Part shown: piece by piece, positions 35,585-44,251 of the stretch
Layout of the letters: the number at the start of each line of letters is the position of its first letter
Position numbering within the stretch: the stretch's first letter is position 1
NCBI RefSeq assembly: GCF_030580915.1
Contig: NZ_JAUQTA010000002.1
Span: forward strand, 124,001-188,000
Direction: 5' to 3'
Length of the DNA: 64,000 nucleotides
Origin: Nocardioides jiangxiensis
Lineage (GTDB): Bacteria > Actinomycetota > Actinomycetes > Propionibacteriales > Nocardioidaceae
Made by a program: the position numbers and the translations under genes
Notes under the pieces: model-generated
What the model saw: the letters and a program-made list of their open reading frames with translations, nothing else
Database searches by the model: none
Told to the model about the DNA's origin: nothing

Positions 35585-37084
35585 ATGACCCAGACGATCG
35601 TCCCCTTCGAGAAGGCGCTCGCGGCGTACGACCCGGCCATGGGCCTCGAGGTCCACGTCGAGCTCAACACCAACTCGAAGATGTTCTGTGGCTGCCCCAC
35701 GGAGTTCGGCGCCGAGCCGAACACGCAGGTCTGCCCGACGTGCCTGGGCCTGCCCGGCGCGATGCCGGTGGTCAACGGCAAGGCCGTCGAGTCGGCGATC
35801 CGGATCGGTCTCGCCCTCAACTGCGAGATCGCCGAGTGGTGCCGCTTCGCGCGGAAGAACTACTTCTACCCGGACATGCCGAAGAACTTCCAGACCTCGC
35901 AGTACGACGAGCCGATCGCCTTCGACGGCTGGATGGACGTCGAGGTCGAGGGCGAGACCTTCCGGGTCGAGATCGAGCGCGCCCACATGGAGGAGGACAC
36001 CGGCAAGTCGACCCACGTCGGTGGTGCCACGGGCCGGATCCACGGTGCCGAGTACTCCCTGGTCGACTACAACCGTGCCGGCATCCCCCTCATCGAGATC
36101 GTCACCAGGCCGATCCTGGGAGCGGGGGAGAAGGCGCCCGCCGTCGCTCGCGCCTACGTGGCGCAGCTCCGCGACCTGATCGTGGCCCTGGGCGTCTCCG
36201 ACGCCCGCATGGACCAGGGCTCGATCCGTGCCGACGTGAACCTCTCGCTGGCTCCGAAGGGCTCGGACAGGCTCGGCACCCGCTCGGAGACCAAGAACGT
36301 CAACTCGCTCCGCTCCGTCGAGCGCGCGGTCCGCTTCGAGATCGGCCGCCACGCGGGCATCCTCGACGCGGGCGGCTCGGTCGTCCAGGAGACGCGCCAC
36401 TTCCACGAGGACACCGGCGAGACGACGTCCGGGCGCGAGAAGTCCGACGCCGAGGACTACCGCTACTTCCCGGAGCCGGACCTGGTGCCGGTCGCCCCGT
36501 CGCGGGAGTGGGTGGAGGAGCTGCGTCGCACGCTGCCCGAGAACCCGACTGCCAGGAAGGCGCGCCTCCAGGCGGAGTACGGCTTCACCGACCTCGAGAT
36601 GCGCGATGTCTGGGCTGCCGGTGCGCTCCCGCTGATCGAGGCGACCGTCGCCGAGGGTGTCGCCCCGCAGGCCGCGCGCAAGTGGTGGGTCGCGGAGCTG
36701 CTGCGGCGTGCCAACGAGGCCGGTGTCGAGCTGGCCGAGGTCGGTGTCACGCCGGCGCAGGTCGCTGCCGTCCAGGCACTCATCGACGCGAAGACGATCA
36801 ACGACAAGCTGGCGCGGCAGGTCTTCGACGGGCTCATCGCCGGCGAGGGGACGCCCGAGGAGGTCATCGAGAAGCGCGGCCTCGCGCTCGTCTCCGACGA
36901 CGGCCCCCTGATCGCCGCGATCGACGACGCCCTCGCGTCGCAGCCTGACCTGGTCGAGAAGATCAAGGGCGGCAACATGGGCGCCATCGGCGCGATCATG
37001 GGGGCCGTCATGAAGGCGACCCGTGGCCAGGCCGACGCCGGCCGCGCCCGCGAGCTGATCCTCGAGAAGCTGGAGTTGAGCTGA
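35585..37084 (+). CDS. gatB: Asp-tRNA(Asn)/Glu-tRNA(Gln) amidotransferase subunit B
   Basis: GatB binds the misacylated tRNA, phosphorylates the Glu or Asp side chain and receives ammonia from GatA. The 499-residue product has the GatB cradle domain ([10 protein letters not shown] near residue 22; metal-site Cys residues in FCGCPTEF and [10 protein letters not shown]), a helical domain and the YqeY-like tail (about 350-499). AAGGAGG lies 7 nt before the ATG, one base after the gatA stop. It is the last gene of the operon, followed by a hairpin. Confidence 0.97.
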   Translation: MTQTIVPFEKALAAYDPAMGLEVHVELNTNSKMFCGCPTEFGAEPNTQVCPTCLGLPGAMPVVNGKAVESAIRIGLALNCEIAEWCRFARKNYFYPDMPKNFQTSQYDEPIAFDGWMDVEVEGETFRVEIERAHMEEDTGKSTHVGGATGRIHGAEYSLVDYNRAGIPLIEIVTRPILGAGEKAPAVARAYVAQLRDLIVALGVSDARMDQGSIRADVNLSLAPKGSDRLGTRSETKNVNSLRSVERAVRFEIGRHAGILDAGGSVVQETRHFHEDTGETTSGREKSDAEDYRYFPEPDLVPVAPSREWVEELRRTLPENPTARKARLQAEYGFTDLEMRDVWAAGALPLIEATVAEGVAPQAARKWWVAELLRRANEAGVELAEVGVTPAQVAAVQALIDAKTINDKLARQVFDGLIAGEGTPEEVIEKRGLALVSDDGPLIAAIDDALASQPDLVEKIKGGNMGAIGAIMGAVMKATRGQADAGRARELILEKLELS

Positions 37085-37150
37085 GCAGAGGCGAGCTTGC
37101 TCGGTCTCTGCCGGCGAAGTGATGGCCGGGCGGGGCTCGTGCGCGCCGGG

Positions 37151-37189
37151 ATGGGGCCTGTGCAGCGCTTCGCGCGGCACGGGCCCCGT
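37151..37189 (+). terminator. Hairpin downstream of gatB
   Basis: ATGGGGCCTGTGC (37151-37163) pairs with GCACGGGCCCCGT (37177-37189) over 13 positions with two G-T pairs. The loop contains a GCG-CTTCG-CGC mini-stem. No T-run follows. Confidence 0.5.
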
Positions 37190-37215
37190 CTCGCGTCGGC
37201 ACGGGCCCCGTCTCG
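37176..37215. repeat. 18-bp direct repeat after gatB
   Basis: GGCACGGGCCCCGTCTCG occurs at 37176-37193 and again at 37198-37215. The first copy is the 3' arm of the gatB hairpin, so the duplication provides a second possible pairing arm. Confidence 0.85.
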
Positions 37216-37275
37216 GCGCGAACAGGGCGCCTGCGCGCGCACGGGCGTCGCCGGATCGTTACCGGACGGCGTACG

Positions 37276-37539
37276 TCAGTCGGCGACCTGTGACAGCGTC
37301 GGAGGGAGCGGGTCCGCCTCCGGGGCGTCGGGAGGGAGTGCGCCGGCGGCGGACCCGGACACCTCGGATCGCGCACCCAGCCGGGCGGCGAGGAACTCCT
37401 CCACGACGATCCGCTGGGCCCGCGTGCGGGCCAGGGCGGTGCTCGCCACCATGGCGTTGCGGCAGGCCTGCTGCTGCGCAGCGGTCGCCCACGAGTCGAC
37501 GAGGGCGGCGACGCGCTGGCGGGGGACCTGGAAGACCAC
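37276..37539 (-). CDS. Small hypothetical protein (87 aa)
   Basis: I do not recognise this gene. The reverse-strand frame has strongly GC-rich third positions and balanced amino acids, as real genes here do. The product starts VFQVPRQRVAALVDSWATAA, is helical and amphipathic to about residue 55 (QQACRNAMVAST, QRIVVEEFLAARLG) and ends in a Pro/Ala-rich tail. No signal or membrane segment is seen. The GTG start has no good Shine-Dalgarno sequence, but a 9-codon mini-ORF (37546-37575) ends 6 nt upstream, so reinitiation is possible. It could be cotranscribed with nothing else. Confidence 0.6.
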   Translation of the reverse strand: MVFQVPRQRVAALVDSWATAAQQQACRNAMVASTALARTRAQRIVVEEFLAARLGARSEVSGSAAGALPPDAPEADPLPPTLSQVAD

Positions 37540-37545
37540 AGCTGC

Positions 37546-37575
37546 TCATTCGGGAGAGTCGGTGAATCGGGACAT
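37546..37575 (-). CDS. Nine-codon leaderless mini-ORF before the 87-aa gene
   Basis: On the reverse strand TACCCT (37581-37586) is followed after 5 nt by ATG. The frame MSRFTDSPE stops at 37546, 6 nt before the GTG of the 87-aa gene. It may only serve to load ribosomes for the next frame. Confidence 0.3.
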   Translation of the reverse strand: MSRFTDSPE

Positions 37576-37667
37576 TTGCGAGGGTAGCGACGCTCCGGTG
37601 GGGCGCCAATCCCGACGCGCGCGGTAGCGCTGCTCTCCAACGAGTGTGGGGTCGCGGGTGCCGTGCG

Positions 37668-39188
37668 TCAGTCGCGGGTGACCGCGATGACCGTCTCGGC
37701 GACCCGACCACGCGGGCGGACCGGGTTCTTGCGCACCCAGGCCTCGGCCTCGGGGCCGGCGGCGTCGAGCAGTGCGGCGTTCGCGACGACGCGGCCGGGG
37801 AACCTCTTGGCGACCTCCGAGAGGCGGGAGGCCTCGACCACGGGGTCGCCGATCAACGTGTACTCGTAGCGCTCGGCGACACCGACGTTGCCCGCCACGA
37901 CCTCGCCGGCCGTGACGCCGATGCCTGCCGGCACCTCCGGGAGCTCGTCCTGCAGCCGGCGGCCCAGCTCGCGCGCCGCGTGCAGCACCTTCCGCTCGAG
38001 GTCCTCGACCTCGGTGGGCACGCCCCACACCGCCAGGGCGGCATCACCTTCGAACTTGTTGATCCAGCCGTCGTGCTGGTGGACCACGTCGATCACGATC
38101 TCGAAGAATCGGTTGAGGAGCATGACCACCTCGCCCGGCTCACGCTCGGTGGCGAGGGTGGTCGAGCCGATGACGTCGGTGAAGAGAACGCCGACGTAGC
38201 GGGCCTCGCCGCGCAGGCGTACGCCGCCCTCGAGCGCCGCCCGGGCCACGTCGTCGCCGACGTGGCGGCCGAACAGGTCGCGCATGCGCTCGCGCTCGCG
38301 CAGGCCCGCGGCCATGTCGTTGAACCCGGCCTGCAGGACGCCGATGTCGGTGCCGTCGTAGATCGGGAGGTGGACGTCGAGGTCGCCGCGCTCGAGCTGG
38401 GCGAGACCGAGGCGCAGCTGGCGGACCGGGTCGCTGGTGGCCCGCCCGGCGAGCAGGATCATGAGCCCGCCGACGACCAGGGCGATCAGGGCGATCACGA
38501 TCATCGTGCGGGCGATCTGGTTGACCGTCACGTTCGTGTCGTCGGTGAGGAGCCGGGACCCGACCATGACCAGGCCCACGACGGGGGCTGCCGTGCCGAG
38601 CGCCCAGGCGAACATCGTGCGCGTCACCACGGTGCGCAGCCGCGCCCTCTCCGGTACGCCGTTGCGCAGCGCGACGCTCGCGAGTGGCCGGATCAGCCGC
38701 TCCGCGACCAGGTAGGCCAGCGCGCTCGCACAGATGCCGGCGATGAGCACGATCTGGCCGACGGACCAGGCGCCGTTCCAGCCCAGGCGCCAGGCGTTGA
38801 GCAGCATGAAGGTGACGACGCCGAGCATCCACCCGCGCGCGTGGAACGCGAAGGCCGTGCGGGGCACCGCGAGCAGTGCCAGCTTCTCGTCGTCGGTCGG
38901 GCTGCGACGCGCCTCGAGCCAGCTGACGACGGGCTCGACCTGCCGGAAGGCCCACCAGTGGCCGAAGACGGCGACCGGCCAGGCGAGGGAGACGATGATG
39001 ACCGCGTTGAAGGCGATCCAGTCCGCATCGATGTCGACCGGGAGCGGGATGACGAAGAGCGCGAGGGCGGCGACGAGCAGGACGCCCATCAGGTTGATGC
39101 TGACCAGCGTGAGGCTGGTGAGCAGGCGTGCCTGCGACGTGAGCGACAACGCCAGGAAGCGCTGTCGTACCTCTGCCCGCATCGTCAC
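37668..39188 (-). CDS. Membrane class III nucleotidyl cyclase, HAMP type, lacking the usual Asn
   Basis: The 506-residue product has about six membrane helices (18-250), a HAMP domain (about 250-305) and a class III adenylate/guanylate cyclase domain (about 330-495), the plan of mycobacterial Rv1318c-Rv1320c and Rv3645. Metal-binding Asp338 (FTDV) and Asp382 (KFEGD) are kept. The transition-state motif is GDPVVEASRL, with Val451 where the paralog next door has Asn449; Arg455 is kept. Activity may therefore be low or altered. The GTG at 39188 is favoured by TACCTT 6 nt upstream; an ATG at 39182 is the alternative. It is a tandem duplicate of the next gene. Confidence 0.9.
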   Translation of the reverse strand: MTMRAEVRQRFLALSLTSQARLLTSLTLVSINLMGVLLVAALALFVIPLPVDIDADWIAFNAVIIVSLAWPVAVFGHWWAFRQVEPVVSWLEARRSPTDDEKLALLAVPRTAFAFHARGWMLGVVTFMLLNAWRLGWNGAWSVGQIVLIAGICASALAYLVAERLIRPLASVALRNGVPERARLRTVVTRTMFAWALGTAAPVVGLVMVGSRLLTDDTNVTVNQIARTMIVIALIALVVGGLMILLAGRATSDPVRQLRLGLAQLERGDLDVHLPIYDGTDIGVLQAGFNDMAAGLRERERMRDLFGRHVGDDVARAALEGGVRLRGEARYVGVLFTDVIGSTTLATEREPGEVVMLLNRFFEIVIDVVHQHDGWINKFEGDAALAVWGVPTEVEDLERKVLHAARELGRRLQDELPEVPAGIGVTAGEVVAGNVGVAERYEYTLIGDPVVEASRLSEVAKRFPGRVVANAALLDAAGPEAEAWVRKNPVRPRGRVAETVIAVTRD

Positions 39189-39194
39189 AGGGAG

Positions 39195-39200
39195 AAGGTA
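39195..39200 (-). promoter_or_regulatory. -10 box of a leaderless promoter (cyclase 1)
   Basis: On the reverse strand TACCTT ends 6 nt before GTG 39188. The 16-base context (39190-39205) is identical to that of the paralogous cyclase at 40731-40746. Confidence 0.6.
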
Positions 39201-39214
39201 CCGACCCGCGGAGC

Positions 39215-40729
39215 TCAGTGGAGCGGGGTGGCCAGTCGCGTGGTCGTGCCGCGGCCCCGGAGCTGGACCGGCTTGCGCTCGTGCCAGTGGTCCGCCTCGT
39301 CGCCGGCTGCGTCGAGGAGGGCGGCGTTGACGGCCACACGCTTCGACCGCTCCTTGGCCAGGTCCGTGAGCCGCGCCGCCTCGTTCACGGGGTCGCCGAT
39401 GACGGTGTACTCGTAGCGTTCCGCAGCGCCGACGTTGCCCGCGACGGCAGTGCCGGCCGAGACGCCGATGCCGGCGTCGAGCTCGGTGACCTCGCGGCGG
39501 AGGCGGTCCGCCATGACCCGGGCGGCGCGGAGGGCCTGCGCCTCCATGTCGGGGACCGCGGTCGGTGCGCCCCATACGGCCAGGACGCCGTCGTCCTCGA
39601 ACTTGTTGATCCAGCCACCGTGCTCGTGGACCACCTCGACGACCACCTCAAGGAACCGGTTGAGCAGGCGCACGACCTCGCCCGGCGAGTGCTCGCGCGC
39701 GAACGTCGAGACGCCGACGATGTCGACGAAGAGCACCGCCACGCGGCGCGACTCCCCGCCGAGCTGCACGGTGCCCTCCAGTGCGCTGCGCGCCACGTCG
39801 GGTCCGACGTGGCGGCCGAAGAGGTCGCGCAGCCGCTCACGCTCGCGCAGGCCCGCCACCATCGTGTTGAAGCCGGCCTGGAGGTGACCGAGCTCGGTGC
39901 CGTCGTAGATCTGCACCTGGGAGCTCAGGTTGCCCCGGGAGACCTCGGCGAACGCCTCACGGAGGCCGCGGACCGGGTCGGCGCTGGCGCGGGCGGCGGC
40001 GTACGCCGTGGCGCCGCCGACGGCCAGGGTGAGCAGGCCGAGGACGAGCATGGTCACGGCGAGCTGGTGCACGGAGACCAGCACGTTGTTGGCCAGGGTG
40101 TTGACGCCCACGAGGACCACGCCGAAGAGCGGTGCGCCGGTGCCGAGCAGCCAGGCGAACATGGTGCGGGCGGCCACCGAGCGGACCCGCACCCGCTCCG
40201 GGACGCCGCGGCGCAGCGCCTGGCGGGCGAGCGGGCGGGCCAGCCGCTCGGTGGTGAGGTAGGCGACGGACGCGACGCCGAGGCCGGACAGCGCGACGAT
40301 GCCGCCCAGGACGAGCCCGAGCCACGCGTCGTAGAAGGCGTTGTAGACGCCGAAGACGACCGTGGCCATCGCCCAGAAGAGGGCATGGTGCACGAACACG
40401 CGCTCCGGCGCGTTGAGCACGTGTCGCTGCTCGTCGGGCCAGGGACGCCGGCCCTCCACGAGCCAGTCGAGCGTCTGGTGCACGAGGCGCAGGCCGACGG
40501 CGAGCCCGTACACGCAGATCGCCGGAAGCAGGAGCACCAGCAGCTCGAGGTTGCGGATCGCCTGCTCGGAGTCGTAGACGACCGGCAGGGGCACCACGAG
40601 GATCGAGAGCAGGAAGGCGAGGGCCGCTCCGCCGACGTTGATCACGATGACGGAGGCGATGACGCCGATCTTGAGCCTGGCGTCGAGCGACAGGCCCGAC
40701 CAGACCGCCTGCCCTCGTCGAATGCTCAC
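39215..40729 (-). CDS. Membrane class III nucleotidyl cyclase, HAMP type
   Basis: The 504-residue product has the same plan as its neighbour: about six membrane helices, HAMP (about 250-300) and a class III cyclase domain (about 330-495). It keeps the metal Asp in LFVDIVG and in KFEDDG, and the full transition-state motif GDPVNEAARL with Asn449 and Arg453. It should make cyclic AMP (adenylate is the usual product in this family). In KFEDDG an Asp replaces the usual Gly before the metal Asp. GTG 40729 has TACCTT 6 nt upstream. It lies 26 nt upstream of the other cyclase and probably gave rise to it by duplication. Confidence 0.92.
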   Translation of the reverse strand: MSIRRGQAVWSGLSLDARLKIGVIASVIVINVGGAALAFLLSILVVPLPVVYDSEQAIRNLELLVLLLPAICVYGLAVGLRLVHQTLDWLVEGRRPWPDEQRHVLNAPERVFVHHALFWAMATVVFGVYNAFYDAWLGLVLGGIVALSGLGVASVAYLTTERLARPLARQALRRGVPERVRVRSVAARTMFAWLLGTGAPLFGVVLVGVNTLANNVLVSVHQLAVTMLVLGLLTLAVGGATAYAAARASADPVRGLREAFAEVSRGNLSSQVQIYDGTELGHLQAGFNTMVAGLRERERLRDLFGRHVGPDVARSALEGTVQLGGESRRVAVLFVDIVGVSTFAREHSPGEVVRLLNRFLEVVVEVVHEHGGWINKFEDDGVLAVWGAPTAVPDMEAQALRAARVMADRLRREVTELDAGIGVSAGTAVAGNVGAAERYEYTVIGDPVNEAARLTDLAKERSKRVAVNAALLDAAGDEADHWHERKPVQLRGRGTTTRLATPLH

Positions 40730-40735
40730 GGGGAG

Positions 40736-40741
40736 AAGGTA
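40736..40741 (-). promoter_or_regulatory. -10 box of a leaderless promoter (cyclase 2)
   Basis: On the reverse strand TACCTT ends 6 nt before GTG 40729, in the same sequence context as the box for cyclase 1. Confidence 0.6.
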
Positions 40742-40767
40742 CCGACTCGCGCCCTCGCTGCGGCGAC

Positions 40768-40773
40768 TAACCT
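40768..40773 (+). promoter_or_regulatory. -10 box of a leaderless promoter (ilvD)
   Basis: TAACCT ends 6 nt before the ATG at 40780. It lies 50 nt from the divergent cyclase start, so the two promoters are back to back. Confidence 0.6.
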
Positions 40774-40779
40774 TGGTCC

Positions 40780-42627
40780 ATGCCCACTCTGCGTTCTGCC
40801 ACCTCCACCTCGGGCCGCAACATGGCCGGTGCCCGCGCCCTCTGGCGCGCGACCGGCATGACGGACGGCGACTTCGGCAAGCCGATCATCGCCATCGCGA
40901 ACTCGTTCACCGAGTTCGTCCCCGGCCACGTGCACCTGCGCGACCTCGGCAAGATCGTCGCCGAGCAGATCGAGGCAGCGGGTGGCGTCGCCAAGGAGTT
41001 CAACACGATCGCCGTCGACGACGGCATCGCGATGGGCCACGCGGGCATGCTCTACAGCCTGCCGAGCCGCGAGCTGATCGCCGACGCGGTGGAGTACATG
41101 GTGGAGGCGCACTGTGCCGACGCCATCGTCTGCATCTCCAACTGCGACAAGATCACCCCGGGCATGCTGCTGGCGGCCCTGCGCCTCAACATCCCCGTCG
41201 TCTTCGTCTCCGGCGGCCCGATGGAGGCCGGCAAGACCACCGCGATCGAGGGCATCGTCCACTCCAAGCTCGACCTCGTCGACGCGATGGTGCTGGCGGT
41301 CGACGAGCGCGTCAGCGACGAGGTTCTCGACACCGTCGAGCGCTCGGCGTGTCCGACCTGCGGCTCGTGCTCCGGCATGTTCACCGCCAACTCGATGAAC
41401 TGCCTCACCGAGGCCATCGGCCTCTCCCTGCCGGGCAACGGCTCCACGCTCGCCACCCACGCCAAGCGCCGCGCCCTCTTCGAGGAGGCCGGCCGCCTCG
41501 TCGTGGACCTGTGCAAGCGCTACTACGAGCAGGACGACGAGTCCGTCCTGCCGCGTGCGATCGCCTCGCGCGCCGCCTTCGAGAATGCCGTCGCCCTCGA
41601 CGTCGCCATGGGCGGCTCGACCAACACGGTGCTGCACCTGCTGGCTGCCGCCCGCGAGGCCGAGCTGGAGTTCGACGTCCACGACATCGACGCCATCTCG
41701 CGCCGGGTGCCGTGCCTGTCGAAGGTCGCACCCAACTCCCCGAAGTTCCACATGGAGGACGTCCACCGCGCCGGTGGCATCCCGGCGCTGCTCGGTGAGC
41801 TGCGTCGCGGTGGTGCGCTCAACGAGGACGTCCACTCGATCCACTCGGCGTCTCTCGACGAGTGGCTGGGGGAGTGGGACATCCGCGGCGAGAAGCCGTC
41901 CGAGAAGGCGCTCGACCTCTTCCTCGCCGCCCCGGGCGGTGTCCGGACGACCCAGGCGTTCTCCACGGAGAACGTCTGGAGCTCCCTCGACACCGACGCC
42001 GAGGAGGGCTGCATCCGCGACTTCGCGCACGCCTACTCGAAGGACGGCGGCCTCGCCATCCTCTCCGGCAACATCGCGGTCGACGGCTGTGTCGTGAAGA
42101 CGGCCGGCGTCCCGGAGGAGTGCCTGACCTTCACCGGCACCGCCATCGTCTTCGAGTCGCAGGACTCCGCCGTCGAGGGCATCCTCTCCAAGAAGGTGCA
42201 GCCCGGCCACGTGGTCGTCATCCGCTACGAGGGCCCGAAGGGCGGCCCGGGCATGCAGGAGATGCTGTACCCGACGTCGTACCTCAAGGGCGTCGGGCTG
42301 GGCCAGAAGTGTGCGCTCATCACCGACGGGCGCTTCTCGGGTGGCTCCAGCGGCCTGAGCATCGGGCACATCTCGCCGGAGGCGGCCTCGGGTGGCCTGA
42401 TCGCCCTCATCGAGGACGGCGACACCATCTCGATCGACATCCCGAAGCGCACGATCCACCTGGACGTCGAGGACCACGTGCTGATGGAGCGCCGCCTGGT
42501 GCAGGAGAAGCGCGACAAGCCCTACACGCCGGCCACCCGCGACCGGAAGGTGTCGGCTGCGCTGCGTGCCTACGCCTCGATGGCGACGTCGGCCTCCGAC
42601 GGCGCCTACCGCCGCGTTCCCGAGTGA
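40780..42627 (+). CDS. ilvD: Dihydroxy-acid dehydratase
   Basis: IlvD dehydrates dihydroxy acids to the 2-keto acids of valine, leucine and isoleucine. The 615-residue product is a full-length IlvD/Edd enzyme with iron-sulfur ligands in CISNCDK (C118, C122) and CPTCGSC (C191, C194, C197), and the C-terminal [17 protein letters not shown] motif. It supplies the step after ilvC, encoded 6.7 kb away. Its stop overlaps the next GTG by 4 nt, so a GNAT, a secreted protein and possibly the VOC fusion follow in the same unit. Confidence 0.97.
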   Translation: MPTLRSATSTSGRNMAGARALWRATGMTDGDFGKPIIAIANSFTEFVPGHVHLRDLGKIVAEQIEAAGGVAKEFNTIAVDDGIAMGHAGMLYSLPSRELIADAVEYMVEAHCADAIVCISNCDKITPGMLLAALRLNIPVVFVSGGPMEAGKTTAIEGIVHSKLDLVDAMVLAVDERVSDEVLDTVERSACPTCGSCSGMFTANSMNCLTEAIGLSLPGNGSTLATHAKRRALFEEAGRLVVDLCKRYYEQDDESVLPRAIASRAAFENAVALDVAMGGSTNTVLHLLAAAREAELEFDVHDIDAISRRVPCLSKVAPNSPKFHMEDVHRAGGIPALLGELRRGGALNEDVHSIHSASLDEWLGEWDIRGEKPSEKALDLFLAAPGGVRTTQAFSTENVWSSLDTDAEEGCIRDFAHAYSKDGGLAILSGNIAVDGCVVKTAGVPEECLTFTGTAIVFESQDSAVEGILSKKVQPGHVVVIRYEGPKGGPGMQEMLYPTSYLKGVGLGQKCALITDGRFSGGSSGLSIGHISPEAASGGLIALIEDGDTISIDIPKRTIHLDVEDHVLMERRLVQEKRDKPYTPATRDRKVSAALRAYASMATSASDGAYRRVPE

Positions 42628-43319
42628 CGATCCCGACCAGGCCGCCGGTCGGCCCGGCTGTGCCGGGCTGGTCGGTCCGCCCCACCCCCGAGGCAGTGCA
42701 CCTGCAGGGCCGGTACGCCTCCCTGCGGCCACTCACCTCGGCCTCCTACAGCGAGCTGTACGCCGCTCTCGGCGGCGAGCAGGCGGCCCCGCGGTGGACC
42801 TACCTCCCCGCGGAGCCGCCTCGGGACCTGCCGTCCCTCTGGATGCTGATGTCGACGCGGCTGGAGGCCGACCCTGCGACGTTCGCGGTCGTGGGGGAGG
42901 ACGGCCGTGTGGCCGGCACGTTCGCGCTGTGCACGGTCGACGAGTCCAACGGCTCGGTCGAGCTCGGATGGGTGCTCTTCGGTGAGGCGCTGGCGCGCAC
43001 CCGTGCCGCGACCGAGGCCGTGCACCTGGTGCAGTCCCACGTCTTCGAGGAGCTCGGTTACCGCCGCCTCGAGTGGAAGTGCGACAGCCTCAACGAGCCG
43101 TCGCGCCGGGCAGCGCTCCGGTTCGGCTTCACCTACGAGGGCACGTTCCGTCAGCACCGGGTGGTCAAGGGCCACAACCGCGACTCCGCCTGGTTCTCGA
43201 TCACCGACTCCGAGTGGCCGGCCATCCGTGAGCGCCAGCTGGCCTGGCTGGATCCGGAGAACTTCGACGCCGACGGCGTCCAGCGCACCTCGCTCCGCCC
43301 GCACGGCAGCGCCCGATGA
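42624..43319 (+). CDS. GNAT-family N-acetyltransferase (RimJ/RimL type)
   Basis: The 231-residue product has the RimJ/RimL-like GNAT fold: an N-terminal [12 protein letters not shown] strand, a [13 protein letters not shown] beta hairpin, VELGWVLF, and a late acetyl-CoA region followed by [20 protein letters not shown] and [15 protein letters not shown], typical of this subgroup. It may acetylate a protein N-terminus or a small amine; the substrate is unknown. It begins in a GTGA overlap with ilvD and ends in an ATGA overlap with the next gene, so translation is coupled. Confidence 0.9.
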   Translation: MTIPTRPPVGPAVPGWSVRPTPEAVHLQGRYASLRPLTSASYSELYAALGGEQAAPRWTYLPAEPPRDLPSLWMLMSTRLEADPATFAVVGEDGRVAGTFALCTVDESNGSVELGWVLFGEALARTRAATEAVHLVQSHVFEELGYRRLEWKCDSLNEPSRRAALRFGFTYEGTFRQHRVVKGHNRDSAWFSITDSEWPAIRERQLAWLDPENFDADGVQRTSLRPHGSAR

Positions 43320-44239
43320 CGCCGCAGATCCGCCGCCAGGTCCTCGCGGCCGTGGCGCTGGTCCTCGTCGCGGTGCTCGCGCTGGTCCAGTCGGCCGGCT
43401 CGGTCGACGAGCACCGGGCCCGGGCGCGCACGGCGGATGCCAGTCCTGTCGACCCGGTCTCCCCGGCCCTGGAGCGGGGCCGGCTCTTCGACGGGCGGAT
43501 GTTCGTCGCCTACTACGGCACCGTCGGCACGCCCGTGCTCGGCACGCTGGGCGAGGCGGCGCCCTGGAAGGCGGCAGCACGGGTCGAGAAGGCGGCTGCG
43601 CCGTTCCGTCGTGCGGGCCTGCCGGCGCAGCCCGTCTTCGAGCTGATCGTCACCATCGCCGACCGCTACGCGGGTGCGGACGGTGACTACAACCACGACG
43701 TGCCCGCGGTCGCCGTACGCCGGTGGATGGCCGCCGCCCGCCAGTCCGGCGCGCTCCTCGTCCTCGACGTCCAGCCCGGGCGAGCGGACTTCCCCAGCGT
43801 CGCCAGGCGCTGGGCGTGGGCCCTGAAGGACCCGAACGTGGGCCTTGCGCTCGACCCCGAGTGGCGCATGCACGGCAGCCAGGTGCCGGGACACACCATC
43901 GGCTCGACCACCGGGTGGGAGATCAACCTGACCTCGCGCTGGCTGCAGGACTTCGTGGTCGCGCGCCACCTCCCGCAGAAGCTCTTCGTGGTCCACCAGT
44001 TCCGGCGCGACATGATCCGGGGGATCGACATCGTCCGGGACCGTCCCGACCTGGCGGAGATCCAGCACGTCGACGGCTTCGGCACGCCGCGCCAGAAGTA
44101 CGCGACCTACCGCGCCGTCGCGCGACCCGACCTCTTCCGGATGGGCTTCAAGCTGTTCTACGACGAGGACACCCCGATGCTGTCCGCGCAGCGGGTGATG
44201 CGGATCCGGCCCCGGGTGGACTTCGTCAGCTTCCAGTAG
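43316..44239 (+). CDS. Secreted or membrane-anchored protein of unknown function
   Basis: I do not recognise the family for certain. The 307-residue product has one N-terminal signal-anchor (AAVALVLVAVLALVQSAGS, about residues 11-29) and a globular outside domain that looks like an alpha/beta barrel: FVAYYGTVGTPVLG, then FELIVTIADRY, LLVLDVQPG, VGLALDPEWRMH and KLFVVHQF at regular intervals, each ending a predicted strand. The acidic residues in LDVQPG and LDPEWRM could be catalytic, as in a glycosidase-like barrel. The start overlaps the GNAT stop. Similar proteins exist in other actinobacteria as conserved hypotheticals. Confidence 0.75.
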   Translation: MTPQIRRQVLAAVALVLVAVLALVQSAGSVDEHRARARTADASPVDPVSPALERGRLFDGRMFVAYYGTVGTPVLGTLGEAAPWKAAARVEKAAAPFRRAGLPAQPVFELIVTIADRYAGADGDYNHDVPAVAVRRWMAAARQSGALLVLDVQPGRADFPSVARRWAWALKDPNVGLALDPEWRMHGSQVPGHTIGSTTGWEINLTSRWLQDFVVARHLPQKLFVVHQFRRDMIRGIDIVRDRPDLAEIQHVDGFGTPRQKYATYRAVARPDLFRMGFKLFYDEDTPMLSAQRVMRIRPRVDFVSFQ

Positions 44240-44251
44240 CACGGTGGAGGC

